A stretch of DNA of 9,548 nucleotides, taken from positions 1-9,548 of the forward strand of contig MAXT01000307.1 of assembly GCA_001751225.1 (NCBI GenBank). The letters run 5' to 3'. Shown here piece by piece: positions 1 through 6,963 of this stretch. The position numbers were made by a program, and so were the translations under genes. The notes beneath the pieces were generated by a model, which saw nothing but the letters and a program-made list of their open reading frames with translations, was not told the origin of the DNA and searched no databases. The stretch comes from Desulfuromonadales bacterium C00003107 (GTDB taxonomy: Bacteria > Desulfobacterota > Desulfuromonadia > Desulfuromonadales > Syntrophotaleaceae). Every line of letters begins with the position of its first letter. Positions within the stretch are counted from its first letter, which is position 1.

Positions 1-1144
1 CCTTACTCATCTGCGGTAAATCCTCCACCCTGCCATTCCGATAGATCAGCCGAACCACATTGGTATCACCGGCAAAACCGGCCCCCTCTGCGGTCAGATC
101 GTTGGCCACAATCAGATCGAGATTCTTATCCTGCAATTTGCGCCGGGCATTGTCCAGCAACTGCTCGGTTTCGGCAGCAAAGCCTACCAACAACCGCTCC
201 CCCGGCAGGCGACCCAACTCCGCCAAAATATCGGGATTGCGCTGCAGTTCCAGGGCCAGGGTCGACTCGCTGCCCTTCTTAATTTTTTGGGCCTGCCGAC
301 AGCAGGGTCGGTAATCGGCCACCGCCGCCGCCTTGACAATAATCGAGCAATCGGCCGCCAGGGCCATGACCGCGGCGTGCATATCTCGAGCGCTGACCAC
401 CGGCCGCAGCTCAACGCCGGGCGGTGGTACCAGAGCGGTGGGTCCGGCTACCAAGTGGACGCGGGCTCCCCGTTCGGCGGCGGCCCGAGCGATGGCGTAG
501 CCCATCTTACCCGAAGAATGGTTACTCAGAAACCGCATCGGATCCAGCTCTTCTCGGGTCGGGCCGGCCGTCACCAGAACCGTCTCTCCGGCCAGATCTT
601 GAGGCGCCAACAGGCGCTGCGACTCGTCCCGAATTGCTTGCGGCTCCGGCATCTTTCCCTGCCCCTCCCAGCCACAGGCCAGCATGCCGGTGACCGGTTC
701 CAGCATATGGTAGCCGCATTGCTTCAACTGCTCCACATTGCGGCGACAAACGGGGTTCTGCCACATGTTGCTGTTCATAGCGGGAACCAGCAACACCGGT
801 GCCTTGCAGGCCATCACCGTGGTGGTCAACAGATCGTCAGCGATGCCGGCAGAAAGCTTGCCAATCAGGTTGGCGGTGGCCGGAGCAATCACCAGCAGAT
901 CGGCCCGATCAGCCAGCGAGACATGACCGATATCCTGCTCCTGCAACAGACTGAACAGCTCACTGTGCACCGGGCGGCCGGACAGGGTCTGAAAAGTCAG
1001 CGGCGTGATGAACTGCTGAGCCGCCGCAGTCATAATCACCGAGACCTTGGCGCCAGCCTTGACATAGAGCCGCACCAGTTCAGCCGCTTTATAGGCAGCA
1101 ATGCCGCCACACACACCCAACACTATCTCTTTGCCTTGCAGCAT
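1..1144 (-). CDS. coaBC: Bifunctional phosphopantothenoylcysteine decarboxylase / phosphopantothenate-cysteine ligase, 3' end cut by window
   Basis: This cytoplasmic enzyme catalyses two steps of coenzyme A synthesis: CTP-dependent joining of cysteine to 4'-phosphopantothenate (CoaB) and FMN-dependent decarboxylation to 4'-phosphopantetheine (CoaC). I translated 381 codons from ATG 1144; E. coli CoaBC has about 406 residues, so roughly 20-25 C-terminal residues are missing. The CoaC half shows the GGIAAYK flavin-binding start (residues 13-19), the catalytic His in GHVSLAD (His74), the PAMNSNMW motif (121-128) and the substrate-clamp motif GMLACGWEGQGKM with Cys157; Lys replaces the more usual Arg near its end. 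The CoaB half shows TAGPTREELDP (192-202), SNHSSGKMG with Asn208, AAAVADYRP and KIKK (287-290). The start is supported by a GAGG ribosome site 6 nt upstream. It lies 42 nt downstream of the hydrolase gene and is probably the last or a late gene of that operon. Identification is secure. Confidence 0.97.
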   Translation of the reverse strand, partial: MLQGKEIVLGVCGGIAAYKAAELVRLYVKAGAKVSVIMTAAAQQFITPLTFQTLSGRPVHSELFSLLQEQDIGHVSLADRADLLVIAPATANLIGKLSAGIADDLLTTTVMACKAPVLLVPAMNSNMWQNPVCRRNVEQLKQCGYHMLEPVTGMLACGWEGQGKMPEPQAIRDESQRLLAPQDLAGETVLVTAGPTREELDPMRFLSNHSSGKMGYAIARAAAERGARVHLVAGPTALVPPPGVELRPVVSARDMHAAVMALAADCSIIVKAAAVADYRPCCRQAQKIKKGSESTLALELQRNPDILAELGRLPGERLLVGFAAETEQLLDNARRKLQDKNLDLIVANDLTAEGAGFAGDTNVVRLIYRNGRVEDLPQMSK

Positions 1145-1186
1145 AAGGTCCTCGGTTTCCCAGTGGGCCACAGGTCTGTCAGCCCT

Positions 1187-1825
1187 TTAAACGATATATT
1201 GCAGATAGGGATTGGTCCGTCGTTCCCGACCGATGGTGGTTTCCGGGCCGTGACCGGGGCAGACCACAATCTCATCGGGCAAAGTCAGAATGCGGTCGCG
1301 CAAAGCCTTCATCAAAGCGCCTTGGTCGCCAGAAGGCAGGTCGGTACGGCCGATGGAACCGGCGAACAAATTATCACCGGCGAACAGTCGCCCTTCCCCA
1401 AGCAGACAGATGCCCCCCGGCGAATGGCCGGGCACATGAATCACCTGAAATTGAAACTCACCGAGATCGACACGATCGCCATCCTGCAATAGTCGAGTTG
1501 GCTCCGGCGACGGTTCAATGGGCTGGCAACCAAAACTCATGGCGTGCCCCGCGCCCCCGCGCAGGATAGCCAGATCCGCCGGATGGATCAGCAGTTCCGC
1601 CTGTGTCTCTTCCACTAGCGCCCGGTTGCCCCCGGTATGATCGAAATGACCATGGGTATTGACTACCTGCTTCAGGGTCAAATTGTGTTCAGCCAATATT
1701 TCCAATATCCGCGGCGCCTTGCCGCCGGGATCGATGACCATCGCCTCACCGCTGACCGAGCAGCCCAACAGATAACAATTGACCTGCAGTTCCCCGGTTA
1801 CCAGCGACTTCATCCACAGAGCCAT
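1187..1825 (-). CDS. Metallo-beta-lactamase-fold hydrolase, glyoxalase II-like (YcbL type)
   Basis: A 212-residue single-domain metallohydrolase of the size of the short glyoxalase-II-like/YcbL proteins, without the C-terminal helical domain of classical GloB. The full metal-ligand set is visible: HGHFDH (His58, His60, Asp62, His63), His134 in VPGHSPGG, Asp151 in AGDNLFAGSIGRTD, and His192 in CPGHGP. The GSIGRTD and TNPYLQ signatures are typical of this subgroup, which is known for thioester hydrolysis such as S-lactoylglutathione; the true substrate here is unknown. The ATG shares one base with the TGA stop of the upstream HD gene (TGATG), so translation is probably coupled, and a GGGGGA stretch precedes it. 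A second in-frame Met at residue 5 could be the real start. It appears cytoplasmic, with no signal peptide. The family is certain; the substrate is not. Confidence 0.93.
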   Translation of the reverse strand: MALWMKSLVTGELQVNCYLLGCSVSGEAMVIDPGGKAPRILEILAEHNLTLKQVVNTHGHFDHTGGNRALVEETQAELLIHPADLAILRGGAGHAMSFGCQPIEPSPEPTRLLQDGDRVDLGEFQFQVIHVPGHSPGGICLLGEGRLFAGDNLFAGSIGRTDLPSGDQGALMKALRDRILTLPDEIVVCPGHGPETTIGRERRTNPYLQYIV

Positions 1826-2964
1826 CAGTTATCCCCCTCATCAAGTTGGGCAAAGAGGTTCAGGGTCTTTTCTTTCAGCTGATCGGCCAGACTGAAACTG
1901 AGATCTCGATCCTTAGTTGCCGGTGGCCGACGACGCTTGGCGGGCTTTTCCCCTTCGACGGACGGCGTCACCGGTTGCGCTGCGGGCACCACCTCGGCCC
2001 CGAGGATCGGTTGCTCGCCGGTTTCCTTAAAGAAATACCGGTCGTAGATGCGATGATAGCCACTCCAGGCGGCACCGTTATCAGGCTCTTTCTGCAGATG
2101 GGTCTGCACCCCGTTGATCTTGCTATCGAGATCGTCGAGATAATTGAGAATCACTGCCTCGAGAGTTTTGGGCCGTTTAGGCGAACCGTACTCGTACTGA
2201 CCGTGATGAGAGAGCAGCAGATGTTTGAGCAACAGTCCTGCCGGCACGGGAAAGTTTTCCAACTGGCGCAGTTTGGCTTCGACCATCTCCACGCCGAGCA
2301 CAATGTGACCGAGCAGTTTGCCAGTATCGGTATAGCCAAAAGACCGTTCGTAGCAGAGTTCAGCGACTTTACCGATATCGTGTAGCAAGGCCCCGGTCAG
2401 CAGCAGGTCGCGCTGCACTCCAGGATAGCGACGGCCGATATCGTCGGCCAGTTGGGCCACCGCCAGGGAGTGTTCCAACAATCCGCCGAGATAAGCATGG
2501 TGAATTGTCTTGGCGGCCGGGGCTTGAACAAAGTGTTGCAGAAATTCTTCATCGGCCAGAAAAACTTCCATCAATTCGCGATAATGGGGAGTCTCCATAC
2601 TGGCGACCAGCTGTCGTAGTTCGGCCAGCATCTCTGCCACCGGACGGGTGCTGACGGGTAAATAATCCGCCAGATCCACCTCTTGTTCAGGCATCTTTTC
2701 CAGCCGTTGAACAACCAGTTGCATCTTGCCGAGATAGACGCTGGCTTTGCCGGCCACCCGCACAAAATCGTCCTTATCAAACAGCCCCGATAGTTCCTCA
2801 ACCCGATCCCATACCCGTCCCTCAACTTCACCGGTACGATCCATCAACTTCAAGGTCATATAGGGCTTGCCGTTTTTGGCCATAGCGGTGGTCTTTTCCC
2901 GCACCAAAAATTGGCCATTAACCTGATCCCGTTCCTTAATCTGTGCTACGTAAAGCTCTTTCAA
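1825..2964 (-). CDS. YhaM-like OB-fold plus HD-domain protein, probable 3'-5' exoribonuclease/phosphohydrolase, with extra C-terminal tail
   Basis: The 379-residue product has an N-terminal OB-fold nucleic-acid-binding region (about residues 12-90, with GKPYMTLKLMDRTGEVEGRVW) followed by an HD metal-dependent phosphohydrolase domain (about 150-300). Visible HD residues are His165 in LLEHSLAVA, His195-Asp196 in LLHDIGK, His220, His253-His254 in LSHHGQYEYGSPKRP, and Asp278/Asp280 in LDDLDSKI. This order is that of Bacillus YhaM, a 3'-5' exonuclease of about 314 residues; nuclease activity here is inferred. About 60 additional C-terminal residues form a basic linker (KRRRPP) and an acidic end (LDEGDN). 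The start is TTG at 2964, with AGGAG 6 nt upstream. It overlaps the stop of the FAD gene by 4 nt (TTGA), indicating translational coupling. The downstream hydrolase overlaps its stop by one base. Confidence 0.9.
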   Translation of the reverse strand: MKELYVAQIKERDQVNGQFLVREKTTAMAKNGKPYMTLKLMDRTGEVEGRVWDRVEELSGLFDKDDFVRVAGKASVYLGKMQLVVQRLEKMPEQEVDLADYLPVSTRPVAEMLAELRQLVASMETPHYRELMEVFLADEEFLQHFVQAPAAKTIHHAYLGGLLEHSLAVAQLADDIGRRYPGVQRDLLLTGALLHDIGKVAELCYERSFGYTDTGKLLGHIVLGVEMVEAKLRQLENFPVPAGLLLKHLLLSHHGQYEYGSPKRPKTLEAVILNYLDDLDSKINGVQTHLQKEPDNGAAWSGYHRIYDRYFFKETGEQPILGAEVVPAAQPVTPSVEGEKPAKRRRPPATKDRDLSFSLADQLKEKTLNLFAQLDEGDN

Positions 2965-4553
2965 CGACGACTCCTGTTGGTTGCTGTTTCTGCAATCTGC
3001 TCGGCGGCCTTGAGACCGTCCAAAGCAGCGCTCATGATTCCTCCCGCATAACCGGCCCCTTCGCCAACGGGATAGAGTCCGGTTTGATGCAAGGCTTGGC
3101 CATCCGCCTGCCGCAAAATGCGCAGCGGCGCCGAAGTGCGGGTTTCAACACCGACCAGCGTAGCCTCTGCCGTGATAAAGCCGCGCATGCGGCGCTCAAA
3201 ATGGGGCAGCGCCCGGCGCAGAGCAGTACTGACAAAAGATGGCAAGACCTGCTGCAACTCCCATTCCCTTACCCCGGGGCGGCAGGAGGAATTCAGCGGC
3301 CCTTTACCGCGGCCGAGAAAAGACAGTAGGTTCTGCGCCGGTGCTCGATAGTCGCTACCGCCGGCGACAAAAGCCGCTTCCTCCCAGTGACGCTGAAAAC
3401 GCATTCCCGCCAAGGGGTCGGCGGCGCCGAAATCGTCGGGGCGCACCGCCACCACCAGGGCACTGTTACTGTAAGGACTATTGCGCAGACGATTGCTCAT
3501 ACCGTTGACCACCAGCCCCTGCGATTCGGAGGGCGCCAACACAACCTCGCCACCGGGACACATGCAGAAGGAATAGATGCCTCGCTTGCTCTCCGGGTCG
3601 TTATAGGTCAAGGCATATTCGGCCGTCGGCAATCGCGGATGGCCGCGATGCCGGTACTGAATATAGTTTATCAATTCCGCCGGATGCTCGACCCGCAGGC
3701 CGATGGCAAAGGGCTTGCTTTCCAGGGCCACACCCTGCTTCGCCAGCATGCCATAGGTATCACGTGCGCTATGACCGGTGGCAAGCACCAGACTGTCACA
3801 GAGAAATTCTTCTTGATGATCGAGAATCGCTCCCTGTAAGCGACCAGCACCGATGGTCAGATCGGTCAGGCAGGTGTCGAAGCGAATCTCCACCCCAAGC
3901 CGCAACAGCTCGCGGCGAAAATTGATCAGCACCAATCGTAGCCGATCACTGCCGACGTGGGGCTTGGCCTGGCTGAGGATGTCGTCGGTGGCGCCGAAAT
4001 CAACCAGGGTCTGCAGTACATAAGAACCCCAAGGATGTTTGACGCGGGTATTAAGCTTACCGTCAGAAAAGGTCCCGGCGCCGCCTTCGCCGAACTGAAT
4101 ATTGCTGGCCGGATCGAAAGGGCCACCAGAACGAAACCGATTGACAGTAGGCACCCGCCGTTCCACCGGTTCCCCACGTTCGATAAGGGTGATCTGAAAA
4201 CCGTAACGGGCTAGACTCAGGGCAGCAAAGAGCCCCGCAGGTCCCATACCGACCACCAGCACACGATGGTGCCCCTCCCGTGAGGCAAATTGCGGCACCA
4301 CAGGAGGTTGCCAGAGACTCAGCCGCCGGTTATCGGCTTGCCGAGCCAACAGCGTTACTTCATCGGCCACATCAAAAACAACAGAAAAGATGCGCAGCAC
4401 CTTCGGCTTGCGCCGGGCATCAATGGCCCTGCGCACAACCTGAAAACCATGAAGGTCTTCCCGTTCCAGGCCTAGTTCTGCGGCCACCCTGACCGGCAGC
4501 AGCGATTCATCTTCATCGAGACCCAGAGCGATCTCTCGCAACTGCAGAGCCAT
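2961..4553 (-). CDS. COG2509-type FAD/NAD(P)-dependent oxidoreductase of unknown substrate
   Basis: A 530-residue flavoprotein. An N-terminal region of about 90 residues (ALQLREIALGLDEDESLL, then RRAIDARRKPKVLRIFSVVFDV) is characteristic of the uncharacterised FAD-dependent dehydrogenases of COG2509. The dinucleotide-binding motif VVGMGPAGLFAALSLARYG follows (GxGPAG at 102-107), with LIERGEPVERR at the end of the second strand. FGEGGAGTFSDGKL and LVLATGHSARDTYGML lie in the middle. The C-terminal FAD-contact motif GEGAGYAGGIMSAALDG is at about 497-513. No membrane segment or signal peptide is evident, so it should be cytoplasmic. An AAGGAGG ribosome site lies 8 nt before the ATG. It is the first gene of the tight four-gene run ending in coaBC. 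The reaction is unknown; relatives are often called uncharacterised FAD-dependent dehydrogenases. The family call is firm, the function open. Confidence 0.92.
   Translation of the reverse strand: MALQLREIALGLDEDESLLPVRVAAELGLEREDLHGFQVVRRAIDARRKPKVLRIFSVVFDVADEVTLLARQADNRRLSLWQPPVVPQFASREGHHRVLVVGMGPAGLFAALSLARYGFQITLIERGEPVERRVPTVNRFRSGGPFDPASNIQFGEGGAGTFSDGKLNTRVKHPWGSYVLQTLVDFGATDDILSQAKPHVGSDRLRLVLINFRRELLRLGVEIRFDTCLTDLTIGAGRLQGAILDHQEEFLCDSLVLATGHSARDTYGMLAKQGVALESKPFAIGLRVEHPAELINYIQYRHRGHPRLPTAEYALTYNDPESKRGIYSFCMCPGGEVVLAPSESQGLVVNGMSNRLRNSPYSNSALVVAVRPDDFGAADPLAGMRFQRHWEEAAFVAGGSDYRAPAQNLLSFLGRGKGPLNSSCRPGVREWELQQVLPSFVSTALRRALPHFERRMRGFITAEATLVGVETRTSAPLRILRQADGQALHQTGLYPVGEGAGYAGGIMSAALDGLKAAEQIAETATNRSRR
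2971..2975 (-). promoter_or_regulatory. Ribosome binding site deciding a TTG start
   Basis: AGGAG stands 6 nt upstream of TTG 2964 and lies inside the last codons of the FAD oxidoreductase gene. It supports the rare TTG start, which is the only initiation-like codon near the beginning of the conserved OB-fold protein. Confidence 0.6.
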
Positions 4554-4577
4554 CAGCCGACCCTCCTTAAGCTTTAC

Positions 4578-4614
4578 GCCCGGACCGGCGCAGCGGTTTT
4601 CGCCGGATTCGGGC
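4578..4614 (-). other. Strong GC-rich inverted repeat (RNA hairpin) in the leader of the FAD oxidoreductase gene
   Basis: On the minus strand, GCCCG and CGGGC flank a perfect inner stem CCGGCG/CGCCGG, separated by small internal bulges (AAT and TC) around a 10-nt loop. That gives about 11 GC-dominated base pairs. It fills the 93-nt gap between the kinase stop and the FAD gene and ends about 10 nt before the AAGGAGG ribosome site. No T tract follows, so it is not a standard intrinsic terminator; it could stabilise or process the mRNA or bind a regulator. Confidence 0.5.
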
Positions 4615-4646
4615 CACCCAGCGTGTCTCGAGCGGCGGAATAGAGA

Positions 4647-5810
4647 TTATTCCACGGGAAATTCAATATTGAAAACGGTACCTTGCCCTATTCTACTCTG
4701 AACCTTGATGTGGCCCTGGTAGGTTTTAACGATACGCAGCACCACCGACAGACCAAAACCCGTCCCCTTGGGCTTGGTGGTATAAAACGGGTCAAATATC
4801 TTATTGAGATTCTCTGGAGAGATTCCCTGGCCGGTGTCGCGGACCTCAATCTGAAGGCGGCCCTGGTCACGAGCCAGCCGAACCCCTAATTCCCCACCCT
4901 GACGCATTTCATAAATAGCGTTGGTAAACAGATTGGTAAATATCTGTTCCACCTCGGCATTATTCGCCATGATCGGCGGCAACCCCGTTTCCAACTCACA
5001 GACCAGCTTGATATTATGAGCCTCAAGCTGGTCATTTAGATTGGTCAGGATACGCTCAATGACCTCCTGTAAAAAAACCGGCTGTGTCGCTCCTCGCGGC
5101 TGCTTGCTGGAAGCCAACAACTGGATCAGGATGTCGTCGATGCGATCCACCTCACCGAGGAGTTTATCAATATATCCGGCCCTTTCCGGATCATCAGCCA
5201 AAACAGGCTTGAGTATCTGGGAAAACAGACTGATGGCATTGAGGGGATTGCGAATCTCATGGGCCATCCCCGCGGCCAAATGCCCGAGAGTCGCCAGCTT
5301 TTCGGCCTGCAAGATTTCCTCATGAGCCTGCTCCAGCTCCAGAGTTTTTTCCGCAACCCGCCGTTCCAGTTCGCTGTTCCAGCCCTTGATTTCGTTAAGC
5401 AACCGTTCCCGCTCCAGACGCAGTTCGCGGTTATGGATTTCGATGCGCCGAATACGCAGAACGTTTTCGATTCGGTCGATCAGATCCTGATTGCTGAAGG
5501 GTTTTAAAATATAATCGGCAGCGCCGGCCTTCATGACCTCGACAGCAATCTGCTCGTTACCTTTGCCGGTCAGCATGATGACGTAGGTATCGGGAAAACG
5601 CCGACGCATCTCTCGCAAGGTGGTCATACCATCCATACCAGGCATCATATAATCGAGGAGCACCAGCGATGGTTTTTCCAGCTCGGCCTTTGCCAGGCAT
5701 TCCTCACCACTTTCAGCGGTAATGACTTCGTAACCACGGATGGAGAGCAACATTACTGCGAGGTCGAGAATAAGCGCTTCATCATCGACCACCAATATTC
5801 GGCCGGACAT
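4647..5810 (-). CDS. Cytoplasmic hybrid protein: N-terminal receiver domain plus histidine kinase
   Basis: The 387-residue product begins with a complete receiver domain (about 1-120): Asp9/Asp10 acidic pair, phospho-acceptor Asp53 in LVLLDYMMPGMDG, Thr81 and Lys103. A coiled-coil-like linker (about 120-170, rich in Glu/Arg/Leu) leads to a dimerisation/phosphoacceptor domain with His184 in GMAHEIRNPLNAI. The ATPase domain follows, with N box NLFTNAIYEM, G1 box DTGQGI, F box IFDPFYTTK and G2 box GTGFGLS. It has no membrane segments and no PAS, GAF or other recognisable sensor, so its input is probably phosphorylation of its own receiver by another kinase or by small donors. A GGGAGGT ribosome site lies 6 nt before the ATG. 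The lone receiver gene nearby is a plausible partner. All catalytic residues appear intact. Family assignment is very secure; the signal and partners are unknown. Confidence 0.95.
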   Translation of the reverse strand: MSGRILVVDDEALILDLAVMLLSIRGYEVITAESGEECLAKAELEKPSLVLLDYMMPGMDGMTTLREMRRRFPDTYVIMLTGKGNEQIAVEVMKAGAADYILKPFSNQDLIDRIENVLRIRRIEIHNRELRLERERLLNEIKGWNSELERRVAEKTLELEQAHEEILQAEKLATLGHLAAGMAHEIRNPLNAISLFSQILKPVLADDPERAGYIDKLLGEVDRIDDILIQLLASSKQPRGATQPVFLQEVIERILTNLNDQLEAHNIKLVCELETGLPPIMANNAEVEQIFTNLFTNAIYEMRQGGELGVRLARDQGRLQIEVRDTGQGISPENLNKIFDPFYTTKPKGTGFGLSVVLRIVKTYQGHIKVQSRIGQGTVFNIEFPVE

Positions 5811-5857
5811 GCCTACACCTCCCAGGGTACACAGTTTACCACCTTAAAATTCGGCCT

Positions 5858-5887
5858 AGCATAACCTTTGGCAGGCCATTTTTGCAA
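5858..5887 (-). promoter_or_regulatory. Possible sigma70-type promoter for the receiver-kinase gene
   Basis: On the minus strand TTGCAA (5887-5882) and TATGCT (5863-5858) are separated by 18 bp, both partial matches to the -35 and -10 consensus. The predicted transcript would begin around 5850, leaving a leader of about 40 nt. Its position just downstream of the terminator at 5920-5945 fits an independent promoter. Sequence support is moderate at best. Confidence 0.35.
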
Positions 5888-5919
5888 GGATAAAGCCCTG
5901 GAAAAAACTAGCTTCTCGC

Positions 5920-5945
5920 AAAGAAAAAGCAGCCCTAAGGCTGCT
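5920..5945 (-). terminator. Rho-independent terminator after the universal stress protein gene
   Basis: On the minus strand a perfect 7-bp stem AGCAGCC/GGCTGCT with a 4-nt loop (TTAG) is followed directly by TTTTTCTTT. It lies about 48 nt after the usp stop codon and separates the receiver/usp genes from the kinase gene. Confidence 0.88.
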
Positions 5946-5993
5946 CTTCACCACGCTTTTCATGAGATTTATTAACCGGCCAACGGGCAGATA

Positions 5994-6440
5994 CTACTCC
6001 GCATAGCGAATGGTCATCACGGGCACAGTGGACTTGCGCACCACCTTCTCCGCCGTGCTGCCAAACAGCACATGATCCAAGCCGCTGCGACCATGGGTTC
6101 CCATCACAATCAGGTCGGCGGAAACCTCTTTAGCCTTCTTGATGATCTCGTCGTAAGGAATCCCCGGAACAATAAAGGATTCGTAGTTGTCGTAATCCTG
6201 GAGATTAACCCGACAGAATTTATCCATCATCTTTCGAGCACCTTGCTCGATTTCTTCCTCAAGGGTATCAAAGGAGATATGCGGCACGTAGAAACCACGT
6301 AAATCGACCGGCTCATTGATAACATGAACGACCAATAGCAAGGCCTGGTATTTTATGGCCAGATCGCGTGCATATTCAAAAGCATAGGCTGAGTTTTCAG
6401 AAAAATCGCTGGCAAACAGAATTGTCTTAAATTCTTTCAT
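5994..6440 (-). CDS. Universal stress protein, UspA family, ATP-binding type
   Basis: A 148-residue single Usp domain, the normal length for the family. It starts MKEFKTILFASDFSE, where Asp12 is the conserved nucleotide-contact position. It ends with the ATP-binding signature G-2x-G-9x-G-S: Gly114, Gly117, Gly127 and Ser128 in GTHGRSGLDHVLFGS, followed by VVRKSTVPVMTIR. The intact glycine motif predicts an ATP-binding member rather than the non-binding UspA type. Such proteins act in the cytoplasm as dimers in stress tolerance; the specific role is unknown. GGAGGC lies 5 nt before the ATG. It follows the lone receiver gene with a 92-nt gap in which I see no convincing promoter or terminator, so co-transcription is possible. 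It ends at the intrinsic terminator downstream. Confidence 0.95.
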   Translation of the reverse strand: MKEFKTILFASDFSENSAYAFEYARDLAIKYQALLLVVHVINEPVDLRGFYVPHISFDTLEEEIEQGARKMMDKFCRVNLQDYDNYESFIVPGIPYDEIIKKAKEVSADLIVMGTHGRSGLDHVLFGSTAEKVVRKSTVPVMTIRYAE

Positions 6441-6460
6441 TGCGCCTCCATGCGGTGCTT

Positions 6461-6472
6461 GCGATTTATCGC
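6461..6472. repeat. Short inverted repeat upstream of the universal stress gene
   Basis: GCGAT and ATCGC arms are separated by two bases, about 20-30 nt before the usp start. It may be an operator half-site pair or leader hairpin, but it is short enough to be chance. No well-spaced -35/-10 pair could be found in the surrounding 92-nt gap. Confidence 0.2.
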
Positions 6473-6532
6473 CAATTCTCCTTTTGGGACCATGGCATAT
6501 GCTTGAAAAACTGCCAACGATGGGATCATCCG

Positions 6533-6925
6533 CTAGTTGGCCCTGACCGCCTTTTGCTCAGTGAGCATTTTGTCCATGACAATACGTAACTCATCTAGCT
6601 TGATCGGCTTGTTGATATATTCATAGGCCCCTAGATGAATCGCCTCCAGATAAGACTCGACCCCGCCGTGGGCAGTCACCATGATGACCTGAGTGCTAGG
6701 ATAATGCCGATTGAGTTCACGCAAAAAATTCATCCCGTTCATTTCAGGCATCTGCAGATCGCTGATCACCACCTGCACATTCTGCCGCTGTAAAAAATCA
6801 AGGGCCTCTCGACCATTGGCCACACTGTCAACCCGATAGCCTTCCTGCTCCAGAATCTTGCTCAGGCCGATTCGAGCGTTCTCTTCATCGTCTACGACCA
6901 GTACTCTGCTAACTCGTTGTCCCAC
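6533..6925 (-). CDS. Stand-alone receiver-domain response regulator (CheY/NtrC-receiver-like)
   Basis: From GTG 6925 the product is 130 residues and consists of one receiver domain with no output domain. The residues are Asp12/Asp13 acidic pair, phospho-acceptor Asp56 in VVISDLQMPEMNG, Thr84 in IMVTAHGG, and Lys106 in YINKPIKLDEL. The wording is close to NtrC-type receivers. I chose GTG because GGGGAGG lies 5 nt upstream, whereas the longer in-frame ATG at 6973 has no ribosome site, would add 16 poorly structured residues, and lies between the -35 and -10 of the likely promoter. Its output must come through protein contact or phosphotransfer; the receiver-kinase gene beyond usp is a candidate partner, though this is inferred. 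Receiver identity is secure. Confidence 0.94.
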   Translation of the reverse strand: MGQRVSRVLVVDDEENARIGLSKILEQEGYRVDSVANGREALDFLQRQNVQVVISDLQMPEMNGMNFLRELNRHYPSTQVIMVTAHGGVESYLEAIHLGAYEYINKPIKLDELRIVMDKMLTEQKAVRAN

Positions 6926-6930
6926 CGCTA

Positions 6931-6937
6931 CCTCCCC
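6931..6937 (-). promoter_or_regulatory. Ribosome binding site deciding the GTG start of the lone receiver gene
   Basis: GGGGAGG is placed 5 nt before GTG 6925. It is the only good Shine-Dalgarno match near the start of this reading frame and argues against the ATG 48 nt further upstream. Confidence 0.7.
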
Positions 6938-6963
6938 TTGCTTTTCACAGTTCGTCTGAAAAA

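Noticed and set aside
287..1492. Open reading frame of 401 codons on the plus strand
   Set aside because: It lies antisense to coaBC and the end of the hydrolase gene, has no ribosome site or recognisable domain, and has a composition typical of the reverse strand of a GC-rich gene. The minus-strand frames give full family motifs.
5868..5886. Sigma54-like promoter on the plus strand (TGGCAGG followed by TTGCA)
   Set aside because: The GG and GC elements are separated by 12 bp instead of 10, and no plus-strand gene follows.
6491..6502. Short palindromes CCATGG and GCATATGC upstream of the universal stress gene
   Set aside because: These 6-8 bp palindromes are expected by chance. They are not spaced or repeated like an operator and do not line up with a recognisable promoter.
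6503..6532. Possible terminator after the lone receiver gene (GATG/CATC stem, then a run of five T)
   Set aside because: The stem is only 4 bp and is separated from the T run by about eight bases, so it should not terminate transcription efficiently.
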